Source of the DNA: a virus
IMG/VR virus record: IMGVR_UViG_3300013131_000186
Coordinates: 1-28,847 of that record
Length of the DNA stretch: 28,847 nt
Strand: one strand, 5' to 3'
Shown here: positions 13,956 to 22,601 of the stretch, piece after piece
How the letters are laid out: every line of letters starts with the position of its first letter
How positions within the stretch are numbered: position 1 is the stretch's first letter
Position numbers and translations under genes: made by a program
The notes under the pieces: generated by a model
The model's input: the letters and a program-made list of their open reading frames with translations, nothing else
Told to the model about the DNA's origin: nothing
Database searches by the model: none

Positions 13956-16469
13956 ATGGCAGATTTTTTATCTAATCTCGGGAGTGGTCTTAAAAATAAT
14001 CTTACTCCAGATCCTAAGAAGTTCTTAAGTAGAAAAATAGATGCTCAGAGAAATAATTTCATAAAAGGAATATCCTCTCATAGACATGCTAAGAAGGAAG
14101 ATCCGACTTACTTGTCTTTTAAATTTATTTTTGATTTTGCTATAGGATCAGAGATAGATCCTGAAACTTTTTTAGCCCCTTCACCTCTATTTAGAAATTC
14201 TGATGAATTTCAAAATGATGAGGAATTATCTAATTATATAAAAGACCTAAGTAATAAAGAAACGTCTAGAGGTGATAAATTAGATGATTACGAAATGGAT
14301 AAGATAAGAGGTAAAGGTGGATTCAGTAAGGATATAGATTTTTTCTACGGTGCTAAATTCAGAGTTCCTGGACTAATAGGCGCTGGAGCCTATCCAATGC
14401 ACTCTATCTCTTATATGGGTGCACAAGATTTTTTAGGTGTTAGATCAAAACAAAGAAAAGATATGATTAGGGGGTTTAGAAATGGACTAGACTTCATTAA
14501 TAAACATTGCCCTTATTATTTTCAGAGTGTTACTGGATTAGAAACTTTATTAAAAACACCAATCCATAATTATCATAAAGCTGCAGCATCTTTAAAAAGA
14601 GCAGGAACATTAACTGTTGATTGCTTAGAAAGTATAGACATGAGAATATCTGCTTTAGCTGAATTATACAGAAAAGCAATTTACGATTATACTAATCATA
14701 GGGTAATGCTTCCTGAGAATTTAAGAAAATTTAGAATGTGGATGGTTGTGACTGAGATCAGAAATATACAGTTAAGCCAAGGTGGGGTGAACGATCTATT
14801 AAATCCTTTTAGTATACCATCGGTAGCACAGGGTGCTAATTTTTTAGAGAATTTTAGCAGCCAGACTGGATTATTTAAAGAAATGTTTGAATCCGATGAT
14901 CCTGAAGATAGACCAGGATCTGCAAAATTTGGAAGTTATGATATGATGCCATATGCTTGGGTTTATCAATTTGATAATTGTGAATTTGATTTTGACGAAA
15001 CCTATCCTTTTGGTTCTAGCATAGACAATAAAGGTAATCCTACTGCAGTTTCTACTAAATTCTCTATCCATGTAGGAAGAGTTAAAGAACACAAGATACA
15101 GTTTAATCAATTAGCTGATCTAATAGCTAAGAATGATGGAGTTGAGAGCATGGTAATAAATGATACATGGCATCCAGGAGCTAGCGGATATAATGAAATG
15201 GATTACAGTGGGAATGCTGGTATAAGTACATTAACATTTAGTGATAAAGCTAATCCTGGACAATATGCGGCAGATCTAGCTTCTAAATTTATAACTAATA
15301 GTCTTGGGGGACTTAAAGATCTAGGTGTGTCTAAATTGCAAGGTAAATTATTGGGTAATATTTACGGTCTTGGTGGTATAGATCCTAGAAACGCTCTAAG
15401 CAGCGTACAGAGTATAGTTAACCAAGCTAAAGCGGGTATTCCTAATCCATTTGCTAAAAACGATCCTCAGTCTAAAGGACTAGGAGGTCCGGGTGAAAGA
15501 CAATATCCAATTGTTAAAGAAGATGTTTATCCGGACGGTGCGAATGGAGGAGCACAAGGAAGTTTGGGTAATGTTAATCCTGGAAGCGCGCCAACTAATA
15601 ATACATTAAAGGAGGATGCATACCTTAATGTCCCAGGGACAGATTTAGGTCTTCCTGATAGAGCTTACGAGAGTATTAAAGAGGATCAATATTCAGATGT
15701 ACCTGGGAAAGATCTTGGAGTTCCTAAGAGAGTTTATCCTTCTATTAGCGAGGACACTTATAAGGATGAATCAATTACTTATCCAGGAGTTAAGGACAGT
15801 CTTTATACTATTCCCCCAGTAACTCCTGAAACTCTAAGCGATGTTTACAAGGATGATCCTATAGTATATGAAGGAGTTAAGGGTGATGAATATAAAGAAG
15901 TTCCTGGTAAGGATCTTGGATTACCTCAAAGAGATTATCCTTCTGTAAAAGAGGATGTTTATAAGGATGAGACTATTTTATATCCTGACGTAAATGATAA
16001 ACAGTACCCACCTAACCAGAATCCACCTATTGTTAATACAATTGGAGACCAATATGCAAATACCCCAGGGTCTGATTTAGGACTTCCTCAAAGAAATTAT
16101 CCTGGTATATCTGCTGATGAGTATCCAGATGTTCCTGGAAAGGATCTTGGTGTACCTAGAAGAATATATCAACCTACTAGTGGGGATGCTTATAAAAATG
16201 TACCAGGAGAAGACCTAGGATTACCTACTAGAGTTTATCCTAATAATGGATCTGGGGCAGATCAATATAAAGGGGTACCTGGAGAAGACTTAGGTTTACC
16301 TAAGAGAGCTTATCCTTTACCAGATGGTGATGTTTATAAAGAATCTCCTGGAACGGATCTAGGTCTTCCTAAAAGAGCTTATCCTAATATAACTCAAGGA
16401 GGTGATGAATATCCAAATGTTCCTGGTTCGGATCTTGGCGTACCTGGTAGAAGATATCCTGGTATTTAA
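13956..16469 (+). CDS. Tail-associated protein with C-terminal VPGxDLGLPxRxY repeats
   Basis: An 837-residue protein. Residues ~50-400 are a folded domain with features of a tail-tube-type module (a VDCLESIDMRISALAEL helix, ENLRKFRMWMVVTEIRNI, then VYQFDNCEFDFDETYPFGSS and STKFSIHVGRVKEHKI). Residues ~420-515 form a linker rich in Gly and Pro. Residues ~516-834 are low-complexity: nine copies of a 16-residue unit Y-x-x-V/T/S-PG-x-DLG-L/V-P-x-R-x-Y, mixed with three shorter units of the form YKDE/D-x-I-x-Y. The protein is basic-aromatic and Pro-rich in this tail and has no membrane segment. It sits between the hub and spike genes, so a role at the tail tip is likely; the repeat tail may be a docking or fiber-like module. 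Confidence 0.6.
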   Translation: MADFLSNLGSGLKNNLTPDPKKFLSRKIDAQRNNFIKGISSHRHAKKEDPTYLSFKFIFDFAIGSEIDPETFLAPSPLFRNSDEFQNDEELSNYIKDLSNKETSRGDKLDDYEMDKIRGKGGFSKDIDFFYGAKFRVPGLIGAGAYPMHSISYMGAQDFLGVRSKQRKDMIRGFRNGLDFINKHCPYYFQSVTGLETLLKTPIHNYHKAAASLKRAGTLTVDCLESIDMRISALAELYRKAIYDYTNHRVMLPENLRKFRMWMVVTEIRNIQLSQGGVNDLLNPFSIPSVAQGANFLENFSSQTGLFKEMFESDDPEDRPGSAKFGSYDMMPYAWVYQFDNCEFDFDETYPFGSSIDNKGNPTAVSTKFSIHVGRVKEHKIQFNQLADLIAKNDGVESMVINDTWHPGASGYNEMDYSGNAGISTLTFSDKANPGQYAADLASKFITNSLGGLKDLGVSKLQGKLLGNIYGLGGIDPRNALSSVQSIVNQAKAGIPNPFAKNDPQSKGLGGPGERQYPIVKEDVYPDGANGGAQGSLGNVNPGSAPTNNTLKEDAYLNVPGTDLGLPDRAYESIKEDQYSDVPGKDLGVPKRVYPSISEDTYKDESITYPGVKDSLYTIPPVTPETLSDVYKDDPIVYEGVKGDEYKEVPGKDLGLPQRDYPSVKEDVYKDETILYPDVNDKQYPPNQNPPIVNTIGDQYANTPGSDLGLPQRNYPGISADEYPDVPGKDLGVPRRIYQPTSGDAYKNVPGEDLGLPTRVYPNNGSGADQYKGVPGEDLGLPKRAYPLPDGDVYKESPGTDLGLPKRAYPNITQGGDEYPNVPGSDLGVPGRRYPGI
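15621..16457 (+). repeat. Nine tandem/interspersed protein-coding repeats
   Basis: Nine 16-codon units with pattern Y-x-x-x-PG-x-DLG-L/V-P-x-R-x-Y, encoded at residues 556-571, 579-594, 646-661, 700-715, 723-738, 746-761, 771-786, 794-809 and 819-834. Spacing is 23 residues for most neighbours, with longer gaps where short units (YKDESITY, YKDDPIVY, YKDETILY) intervene. The DNA differs between units while the protein pattern is held, pointing to selection on the protein. Confidence 0.9.
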
Positions 16470-16508
16470 GAAACTAGTTGTTTTAAAATAGTATAATTAA
16501 TAAACCTG

Positions 16509-17315
16509 ATGAGTCAAGTAAATAGGAATAAATTAGAAAAGTCCAATTCTGAATCACAACACTTTTTAGGTGTAGTTGTAGATAATAAGGATCCTGAATT
16601 TAGAGGGAGAGCTAAGATTAAAGTTTTTGGTATGTTCGAGGATATGCCAGACGAGGACCTTCCTTGGGCTCATCAAAGATTTGAAATGAGCTATGGTTTA
16701 AATGGAGGATCTGGTAGAATTTCCATACCTAAATTAGGATCAGTTGTACATGTTCAATTCAATAACGGAAATTATTATTCGCCAGAATATAAAGCAGTAC
16801 AGGAACTATCTCCTGATTTAGTAACAGAAATAAAAAGAAGCTACGACGGAGCACATTCATTAATATATGATGGTATCGAGAGACTAAAAATGTTCTATAC
16901 TGTGGAGAAAGGACTTGTTATAGATCTTAAAGATTCTAAGATTATAATTAGAAATGATAATTCAATACTTATAACACATGCTGATGATACAGCATCCATG
17001 GAATTAAAAGGAGGGAAGATAACAAAATACGCAGACCAAGAAATAGAGAATGTTGCAGTTAGTAGGATAAAACACACATCTGAAGAAGTTTGGTGTGATG
17101 GTAAAGTTACTAATTTGGGTCACTCTCCTTTATTTTCTGCTGTTTGTGCAGAGCCACTTTGGGATTTTTTAAAAAAACTTTCTATTGCAGTTGATTCAAA
17201 ATGGCCAGCTACACCTGGGGTTAATTCTTCTTTAGCTTCTAGCTTTGAACAATTAGCAACCAGTTCTACTGTTAGAGTTACGAGAGAGAATTTCCCTGAT
17301 GATTTAGAAGCTTAA
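16509..17315 (+). CDS. Tail spike/hub protein with gp5-type OB-fold domain, no lysozyme
   Basis: A 268-residue protein beginning with a gp5-like OB fold at about residues 18-100: FLGVVVDNKDPEFRGRAKIK, VFGMF, DLPWAHQRF and SGRISIPKLGSVVHVQF with NGNYYSPEY. It resembles the N-terminal domain of T4 gp5 and of VgrG-type spikes. A repeating strand region (IIIRNDNSILITHADD, SMELKGGKITKYA) follows and probably forms a triple-stranded beta-helix, with a TNLGHSPL stretch after it. There is no lysozyme insertion as in T4 gp5. It lies between the repeat protein and the giant protein, with 1 base to the next gene; it would form the tip that pierces the outer membrane. Confidence 0.75.
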   Translation: MSQVNRNKLEKSNSESQHFLGVVVDNKDPEFRGRAKIKVFGMFEDMPDEDLPWAHQRFEMSYGLNGGSGRISIPKLGSVVHVQFNNGNYYSPEYKAVQELSPDLVTEIKRSYDGAHSLIYDGIERLKMFYTVEKGLVIDLKDSKIIIRNDNSILITHADDTASMELKGGKITKYADQEIENVAVSRIKHTSEEVWCDGKVTNLGHSPLFSAVCAEPLWDFLKKLSIAVDSKWPATPGVNSSLASSFEQLATSSTVRVTRENFPDDLEA

Positions 17316-17316
17316 T

Positions 17317-20300
17317 ATGAGTAATATTGAAAATATAATAGATAAGATCCTGTCTGAGGATCTAGAAAATATATCAGCTGATAAATTAGTTGGTATTATT
17401 ACTGGTGGGCAAACAATAGAAGATCTTGAAAAAAACTACCAGAATCTTCAATCTGACGGGGGATTTAATTTTGAGTTAGAGAAAGCTAAATCTTCCGTAA
17501 AAGCAATGGTTGATAGTTTAAAACCAGTACCCCTTCCAATTTCAGAGGAGAAGATAGATCAGCTTTCTTGTGATTTTAGCGGAGATGATTTATACTCTAA
17601 TATTCTAATAGAATGTGCTAATCAGACAGACCCATCTCTTTTACAAGGTGTAGATTTAGATTCTTTAAGAGATGATGAAGGTAAAATAAAATCTGATCTT
17701 GTAAATTCGATACTAGAGAAAAAAAATCCTGGATTTAAATCTAGTATTAATGAATCAATATTTGATGCTATGGATCCTTTATTTTTAAGTAAACCAAGTA
17801 ATATTGGAACTAGAAAAGAAAGGACTTGTAAAGTACTAGGATTTGATTTAAAATTTGAATGTATCATTTCTAAACCTGATAATACTCCTGTTTATTATAA
17901 AATCAAAAGTGATTTTGAAAAGGACGGAAAGAAAGAAGCTAAGAAAAGGATTAAGAAAATTCTAGATGATATGTACTCCAATTCTAAGGGGTGCGATTTT
18001 AAAGATCTAGCGGGTGGAGTATTCGATGACGATAGGGATAATGATTTAAATTCTGAAACTGATGCTAATTTACTTGACCGAAATTTAGGAAGGGACAGTA
18101 AAGCATATGATGATGGTGAGAGAATGAAAGATCAGATCACTAATTATAAAGCATATGAGGAATACGATTCTCAATTCTTTCCCGGAGGACAAGATCCTTT
18201 ATTAAATGCTGATTGTGATCCTGTTTTAACTGAGGATCCAATCACGGGTGATGTCATATTAACGGAGGATGCTATCAAACAAATAATAGACCAGGATCAG
18301 TTCTGTGATCCAACTCCGGCAAAGGATCGTGCAGCTAGTCAACCACGAGAAGCAGATCCTTTAGATGTAGATCCAGATGTTGATAAATTTGATCCTGCAC
18401 AGATAGAATCTTGTATAGATGAAGCTATGAAAGCATCTTCGTCGATAGAATTTGATGTTAAGAATTTAGCAAGATGGCAGGTTGTTAGTAATTATTTAGA
18501 GGAAATATATTACCATTACGACTTAATATTTGAATATCAATCAAAGCTAAAACAACTTTGGGAAGAAAATTCAAAAGAAAAAAAATCAGGACCTGATAAA
18601 GACTTAGGTACAGCTCTTCTTGCTTTAAGTTTTGATGACAAAGTTAAAGAAACAGATAGACAGATATTATTCGAATCTCAGGATTATGATTATTACATTT
18701 CTGCATTTTTAGAAGAGGTTAAGATATTCAATAAAAATGTTTTTTTAATTTCCACTGAAAATTTAGATTTAGAGGAGGATGAATTAAGAAAAGTTTTTAA
18801 TTCTTTAATAGATCAAGGAAAATCACCAATAGTTTATGATGGAATATCTGGTAGCTATGACGTGAATCTTGGTATTTCTAAATTCCAAGAGTATTATGAT
18901 ACACTTAGTGTTATATTCAAAAAGAGAGATCTTATAAATTCCCTTAAGACTTTAAAAAAATCTGATGAGGATCAGAGGGATGCTTACATAAATACATTAT
19001 CAACAAGTCTAGGGAAAACTATTAGTCTTAGTAATATACCTTCCTTATTTGAATTAAAATCGTCTATTGTCGAGCAAGCTGCACAATTAGTTCTTAACGA
19101 AGCTGTATTTGCAGGTGTTCCTGGAACTAAATTAGGTGCTCCCGGACATATTTACAAAGAGGAATTAAAAGAATTCTCAGCTAGATTTAGTGATGTATAC
19201 TTTGACGGATTTGAAAGTATGTTAAAGTTTGAATTAACATTTATGACTGATCTAGGATCTCCTATGCCTAAAAAATTAACGGAGAAGCCTGGTAAATTTA
19301 GTCTTTTCGGAAACTCCGGTCAGATGGAGAAGGTTTTAGAAATAGATACACCACTAGTAAGACTAGGTAATGAATATGATAAGAAAGAAGGTATACTAAA
19401 AGAATTTCCAGTAGACTATTTAAATACCTGCAAAGTTCTTAAAATAAAAAATCTTAAAACAGGTCAAGAAGATGTCACTGATTTTTACAACTTTGTGTCT
19501 GATATAATAGATACAGACAAATCAAAAAATGCAATCATTAATAAAATGGTTGACGATCATGGAGTACTCTATGGAAGATTAATTGAAATTTCTGCTTCAC
19601 CTTGGCTTTTCTTTAGTGCTAGTGAAAGAGGTGATAACAATGCTAGAGATCCTTCAAAATCTAGGCCTTCTAGTTTTAATGGTGACGGAGAACCTAATGA
19701 AGCGTTCAAGGATTTTTTTAGTAATTATAAGAAAAAATGGGATGCTAGATATAATGAAAATAAAGAGAGATACATTAACCCTAAAATAAGGGATGTTAAA
19801 AAATCTGCAAGATCAGCAGCTAAGGCTTTATTCGAAGTACTTCCTGATGAACCTAAAATAGGTGCTAAGATATATCAAGCATATTATGACCTGAAAAAAA
19901 GAGTAGATCAGATACAGGATATAATACTTCTGGTTAATCAGAAGAGTGAAGAGTTTAATAAGAAACTGTCTCCTGATAACTTGAAGAAGAAATTTTCTAA
20001 AATTAAATGTGCACAACAAGAATCTGTTGGCGATAATCTTTCTCCTGGTGATTCATTGGATATGAATTTAGGAACTGATGATGATGACTCAGAGAAATGT
20101 CCACCTCCTTGCTGTGGGCCTGCAGGATCTGATTTTAAAGGAAAAGCACCTTATCTAGTTTCTTCTCCTCCTAGCGGAGATTGCCCTACAATATACCAAA
20201 AATGTTGGTGGAAACAATTTGCTAAACATCTCACAATAGTTGGTCTTTTACCTTATCCTAATGGATTACCTCCTATTGAAGATCCGAAGAAGTTCTTAAC

Positions 20301-22536
20301 TGGTGGTCCTTCAGTAAGGTTAGGACTAAAATATTGGCCAGTTGGGTATATTCCGCCAGCTTTTATTCCTATTCCTATTCCGAATCCAGTTGACGGCCAG
20401 CCTTATATTAGGATTCCTTTACCTATGATATTTACAATAATTCCTCCTATAGTTATTCCACTTCCGTTTAATTTAGGGGTTCTTGTTATTTTCATTCCTT
20501 TCATAGGAGGATTTATGCCTACCCCATTAGTTTATATAAAAGAATTTATCCTTGGGCATTCACTGTTTATTACTGGATTAAGAGGTCCTAGATTTATACC
20601 TAGAAAATTAGATCCGAAAATAAAAGATCCATTAGAAAAATTCAAACAGGCTTTGAGTTTTGGTATTCCTGATAAGCTTATAGATTTACCAAATTTTGGA
20701 AAAGATAATATCGATAGTCCTTTTAGAATAATGAAGGACCTTGCAGTTCATTTAGGTAAGATAGTTGATTCTGTTCCTCCTCCGAGTAATATAGAAGGAC
20801 TTAGACAAGCACAACAAAGTGAGACTGTATTAAGAGATAAGATAGAATCTCTTAGAAAAGAGTATGATAAAAAATCAGCTCTTTATGATATTCCTAAACC
20901 TGATCTGTCTCAATTTAAAAATGAATTGGAGGAAGTAACTAAACAGAGAAGAGAAGTTTTAAAATCTGTTATTTCTCAATATATTGATAATACATTTCCT
21001 ACTCCTAAGAGTATTCATTTTCCAAAGAATAAGGATAATTTAAAAATTGATATTCCTGGGGTTCTTAAATCTATAAGAATATTAAGAGATATGAAAGCTA
21101 ATAATGTTCCTTATAAATGCGAACCTGTAATAAACTTTAAGGAGGATATGAAGGAAGTACTTCATGCTTTAAAAATAATAACACCTCCTGAATATTTAGA
21201 AGAGAACCTAAACGTTTCTAATCCCAATCAGATATTTCTTAGAAGGAATAAAGACCCTAGATTAATGAATAAGGAGGAATTTGAGGATCTTGTTAAACAA
21301 CTGAAAGGATCTGTTAATGTCATAGCCCACATTCTTATGAGGGGTAATAAGCTTTCTGTTATAAGGAAGATAAGAAAAGGAGTTTTTTCTGAGATAGATT
21401 TCTGTGAATATCAAGGTAATTTTTTCTTTCCACTTCCAGAAATAACTGTTAATCCACCAAAAGCCCTTAAATTCAAAAGAAAAAGAATTAGGGAAATAAG
21501 GGATATGTACAGAAGAATCATGGCAGGTATGGCTTCTGTTCAATACACAGCAGAGGAATTACTTAGTTATGTTAGGTATAATGGAGAAGAAGCACAATTA
21601 GTTATAAGAGTAAAGGATCTTAAGAAAATAGTTTCTAAAAAAATGGGGCTTTCTAGAAGAAAACCTAACGAAGCAGCAAGACCTATTGACAAGGAAGAAC
21701 CACTAATATCTAATTTTCCGCATCCAGAAGGTAGTCTTTGTTGTTTAGAATCACTTAATAGCGGATTTGGTAATGCTGTTACTGCACTGGAACTTCCTAC
21801 ATTTTTCCCTCTAAAGCAAGGACAATTAAGTAATATACAAGGCCTTGGCGGTAAACTAGAGATAACAATTAAGGGAGAGGATATAAAGAAATATATAAAA
21901 GAATCTGCTAACGATCTAATAGATAAAGGAAAACTTGAGGAGATAGTTCCTGAATTAAATGACCCTCTGTCTCCTAAATTTATAAATCTTGATCCATTAG
22001 ATTTGCAAAAAATTGCAAGATCCGTTATAACTTCAACATTCAATCCAAAGGGTATAATACCTCCTATAATAGCTCCTTTAAGTTTAGCAGGAATCCAGAA
22101 AGCTAGGCCAACTGATATGGTTGAACAGATATCAATTGGAATGGGTGTACCTAATTTTGCTAGAACACCTATTTCTCTTTTCTGGCAATATTTTAAAGGT
22201 GTACCTAAAACACCACTTGGGGAGAAAATAATAAATGAAGCTATTAGATTAGCAGCTAAAATACTTGATAAGTTACCTTGGCCTATAGTTGTTCTAATAG
22301 GCAGACAAGTTGTTAATCTGATAAATCCTTTAATTATACAGGATGATCATCCTGTATGGAGAAGAATGAGTCTAAAGAATGTTTATTATGTTATTTATTT
22401 AGACGAGTTTTTAAGAAGTGCTGCTGATGTTTCTGGTCTTTTCAAATATTTCCTTGGATCTACAGGATTGGATTATCCAATACCTGAGATTAAGCCAGAG
22501 TTTAAAAAAGCTTATGAGGATATAAAAAAATATTAG
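17317..22536 (+). CDS. Giant virion-type structural protein (1739 residues)
   Basis: A 1739-residue protein of no family I can name. The N-terminal third is acidic and Asp-rich with scattered Cys. Residues 598-613 carry one unit (F-AGVPGTKLGAPGH-IY) of the repeat motif found nine times in the protein two genes upstream. A middle helical stretch (about 820-890) resembles coiled-coil. Residues 898-963 hold six Cys (898, 928, 932, 933, 956, 963) in a Pro/Gly setting. Residues ~1009-1072 form an unusual Ile/Pro/Phe-rich hydrophobic stretch; the later part is long and helical. It is not the usual tape-measure layout, since the long regular helix run is missing. It starts 1 base after the spike gene, so a role in the baseplate or central tail tip is likely. 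Confidence 0.6.
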   Translation: MSNIENIIDKILSEDLENISADKLVGIITGGQTIEDLEKNYQNLQSDGGFNFELEKAKSSVKAMVDSLKPVPLPISEEKIDQLSCDFSGDDLYSNILIECANQTDPSLLQGVDLDSLRDDEGKIKSDLVNSILEKKNPGFKSSINESIFDAMDPLFLSKPSNIGTRKERTCKVLGFDLKFECIISKPDNTPVYYKIKSDFEKDGKKEAKKRIKKILDDMYSNSKGCDFKDLAGGVFDDDRDNDLNSETDANLLDRNLGRDSKAYDDGERMKDQITNYKAYEEYDSQFFPGGQDPLLNADCDPVLTEDPITGDVILTEDAIKQIIDQDQFCDPTPAKDRAASQPREADPLDVDPDVDKFDPAQIESCIDEAMKASSSIEFDVKNLARWQVVSNYLEEIYYHYDLIFEYQSKLKQLWEENSKEKKSGPDKDLGTALLALSFDDKVKETDRQILFESQDYDYYISAFLEEVKIFNKNVFLISTENLDLEEDELRKVFNSLIDQGKSPIVYDGISGSYDVNLGISKFQEYYDTLSVIFKKRDLINSLKTLKKSDEDQRDAYINTLSTSLGKTISLSNIPSLFELKSSIVEQAAQLVLNEAVFAGVPGTKLGAPGHIYKEELKEFSARFSDVYFDGFESMLKFELTFMTDLGSPMPKKLTEKPGKFSLFGNSGQMEKVLEIDTPLVRLGNEYDKKEGILKEFPVDYLNTCKVLKIKNLKTGQEDVTDFYNFVSDIIDTDKSKNAIINKMVDDHGVLYGRLIEISASPWLFFSASERGDNNARDPSKSRPSSFNGDGEPNEAFKDFFSNYKKKWDARYNENKERYINPKIRDVKKSARSAAKALFEVLPDEPKIGAKIYQAYYDLKKRVDQIQDIILLVNQKSEEFNKKLSPDNLKKKFSKIKCAQQESVGDNLSPGDSLDMNLGTDDDDSEKCPPPCCGPAGSDFKGKAPYLVSSPPSGDCPTIYQKCWWKQFAKHLTIVGLLPYPNGLPPIEDPKKFLTGGPSVRLGLKYWPVGYIPPAFIPIPIPNPVDGQPYIRIPLPMIFTIIPPIVIPLPFNLGVLVIFIPFIGGFMPTPLVYIKEFILGHSLFITGLRGPRFIPRKLDPKIKDPLEKFKQALSFGIPDKLIDLPNFGKDNIDSPFRIMKDLAVHLGKIVDSVPPPSNIEGLRQAQQSETVLRDKIESLRKEYDKKSALYDIPKPDLSQFKNELEEVTKQRREVLKSVISQYIDNTFPTPKSIHFPKNKDNLKIDIPGVLKSIRILRDMKANNVPYKCEPVINFKEDMKEVLHALKIITPPEYLEENLNVSNPNQIFLRRNKDPRLMNKEEFEDLVKQLKGSVNVIAHILMRGNKLSVIRKIRKGVFSEIDFCEYQGNFFFPLPEITVNPPKALKFKRKRIREIRDMYRRIMAGMASVQYTAEELLSYVRYNGEEAQLVIRVKDLKKIVSKKMGLSRRKPNEAARPIDKEEPLISNFPHPEGSLCCLESLNSGFGNAVTALELPTFFPLKQGQLSNIQGLGGKLEITIKGEDIKKYIKESANDLIDKGKLEEIVPELNDPLSPKFINLDPLDLQKIARSVITSTFNPKGIIPPIIAPLSLAGIQKARPTDMVEQISIGMGVPNFARTPISLFWQYFKGVPKTPLGEKIINEAIRLAAKILDKLPWPIVVLIGRQVVNLINPLIIQDDHPVWRRMSLKNVYYVIYLDEFLRSAADVSGLFKYFLGSTGLDYPIPEIKPEFKKAYEDIKKY
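19108..19155 (+). repeat. Single copy of the VPGxDLGLPxRxY unit inside the giant protein
   Basis: Codons for residues 598-613 read F-AGVPGTKLGAPGH-IY, aligned without gaps to the consensus Y-xx-VPG-x-DLG-LP-xR-x-Y of the repeats at 15621-16457. Eight or so positions match or are conservative, with D to K, L to A and R to H changes. Both proteins are in the same tail block. Confidence 0.6.
20341..20535 (+). other. Pro/Ile-rich hydrophobic segment in the giant protein
   Basis: Codons for about residues 1009-1073 encode a run dominated by Ile, Pro, Phe, Leu and Val (for example IPPAFIPIPIPNP, then PMIFTIIPPIVIPLPF and VIFIPFIGGF) with almost no charge. Such a run is rare in a soluble virion protein. 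It could be membrane-interacting, a beta-sheet core, or a buried structural segment. Confidence 0.7.
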
Positions 22537-22601
22537 AATTTATGAAATCTTTTCTATTTTTTGGGTAGAATTATTAATAAAAATTTTTTAATACTATAAA
22601 C

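Noticed and set aside
15621-16457. CRISPR array or tandem DNA repeat
   Set aside because: The repeats are in frame in one long gene, vary at the DNA level, and have no regular spacer structure.
19583-19789. Extra + strand frame within the giant gene
   Set aside because: It is out of frame inside the long gene, short, and shows no recognisable protein pattern.
17317-22536. Tape-measure protein
   Set aside because: The 1739-residue protein lacks a long uninterrupted helical run and has Cys-rich, Pro/Ile-rich and repeat-unit parts; its place after the spike also does not require it.
22537-22601. Possible terminator in the 65-base gap before the S1-like gene
   Set aside because: Only weak A/T-rich pairings are visible, with no GC stem followed by a T-run.
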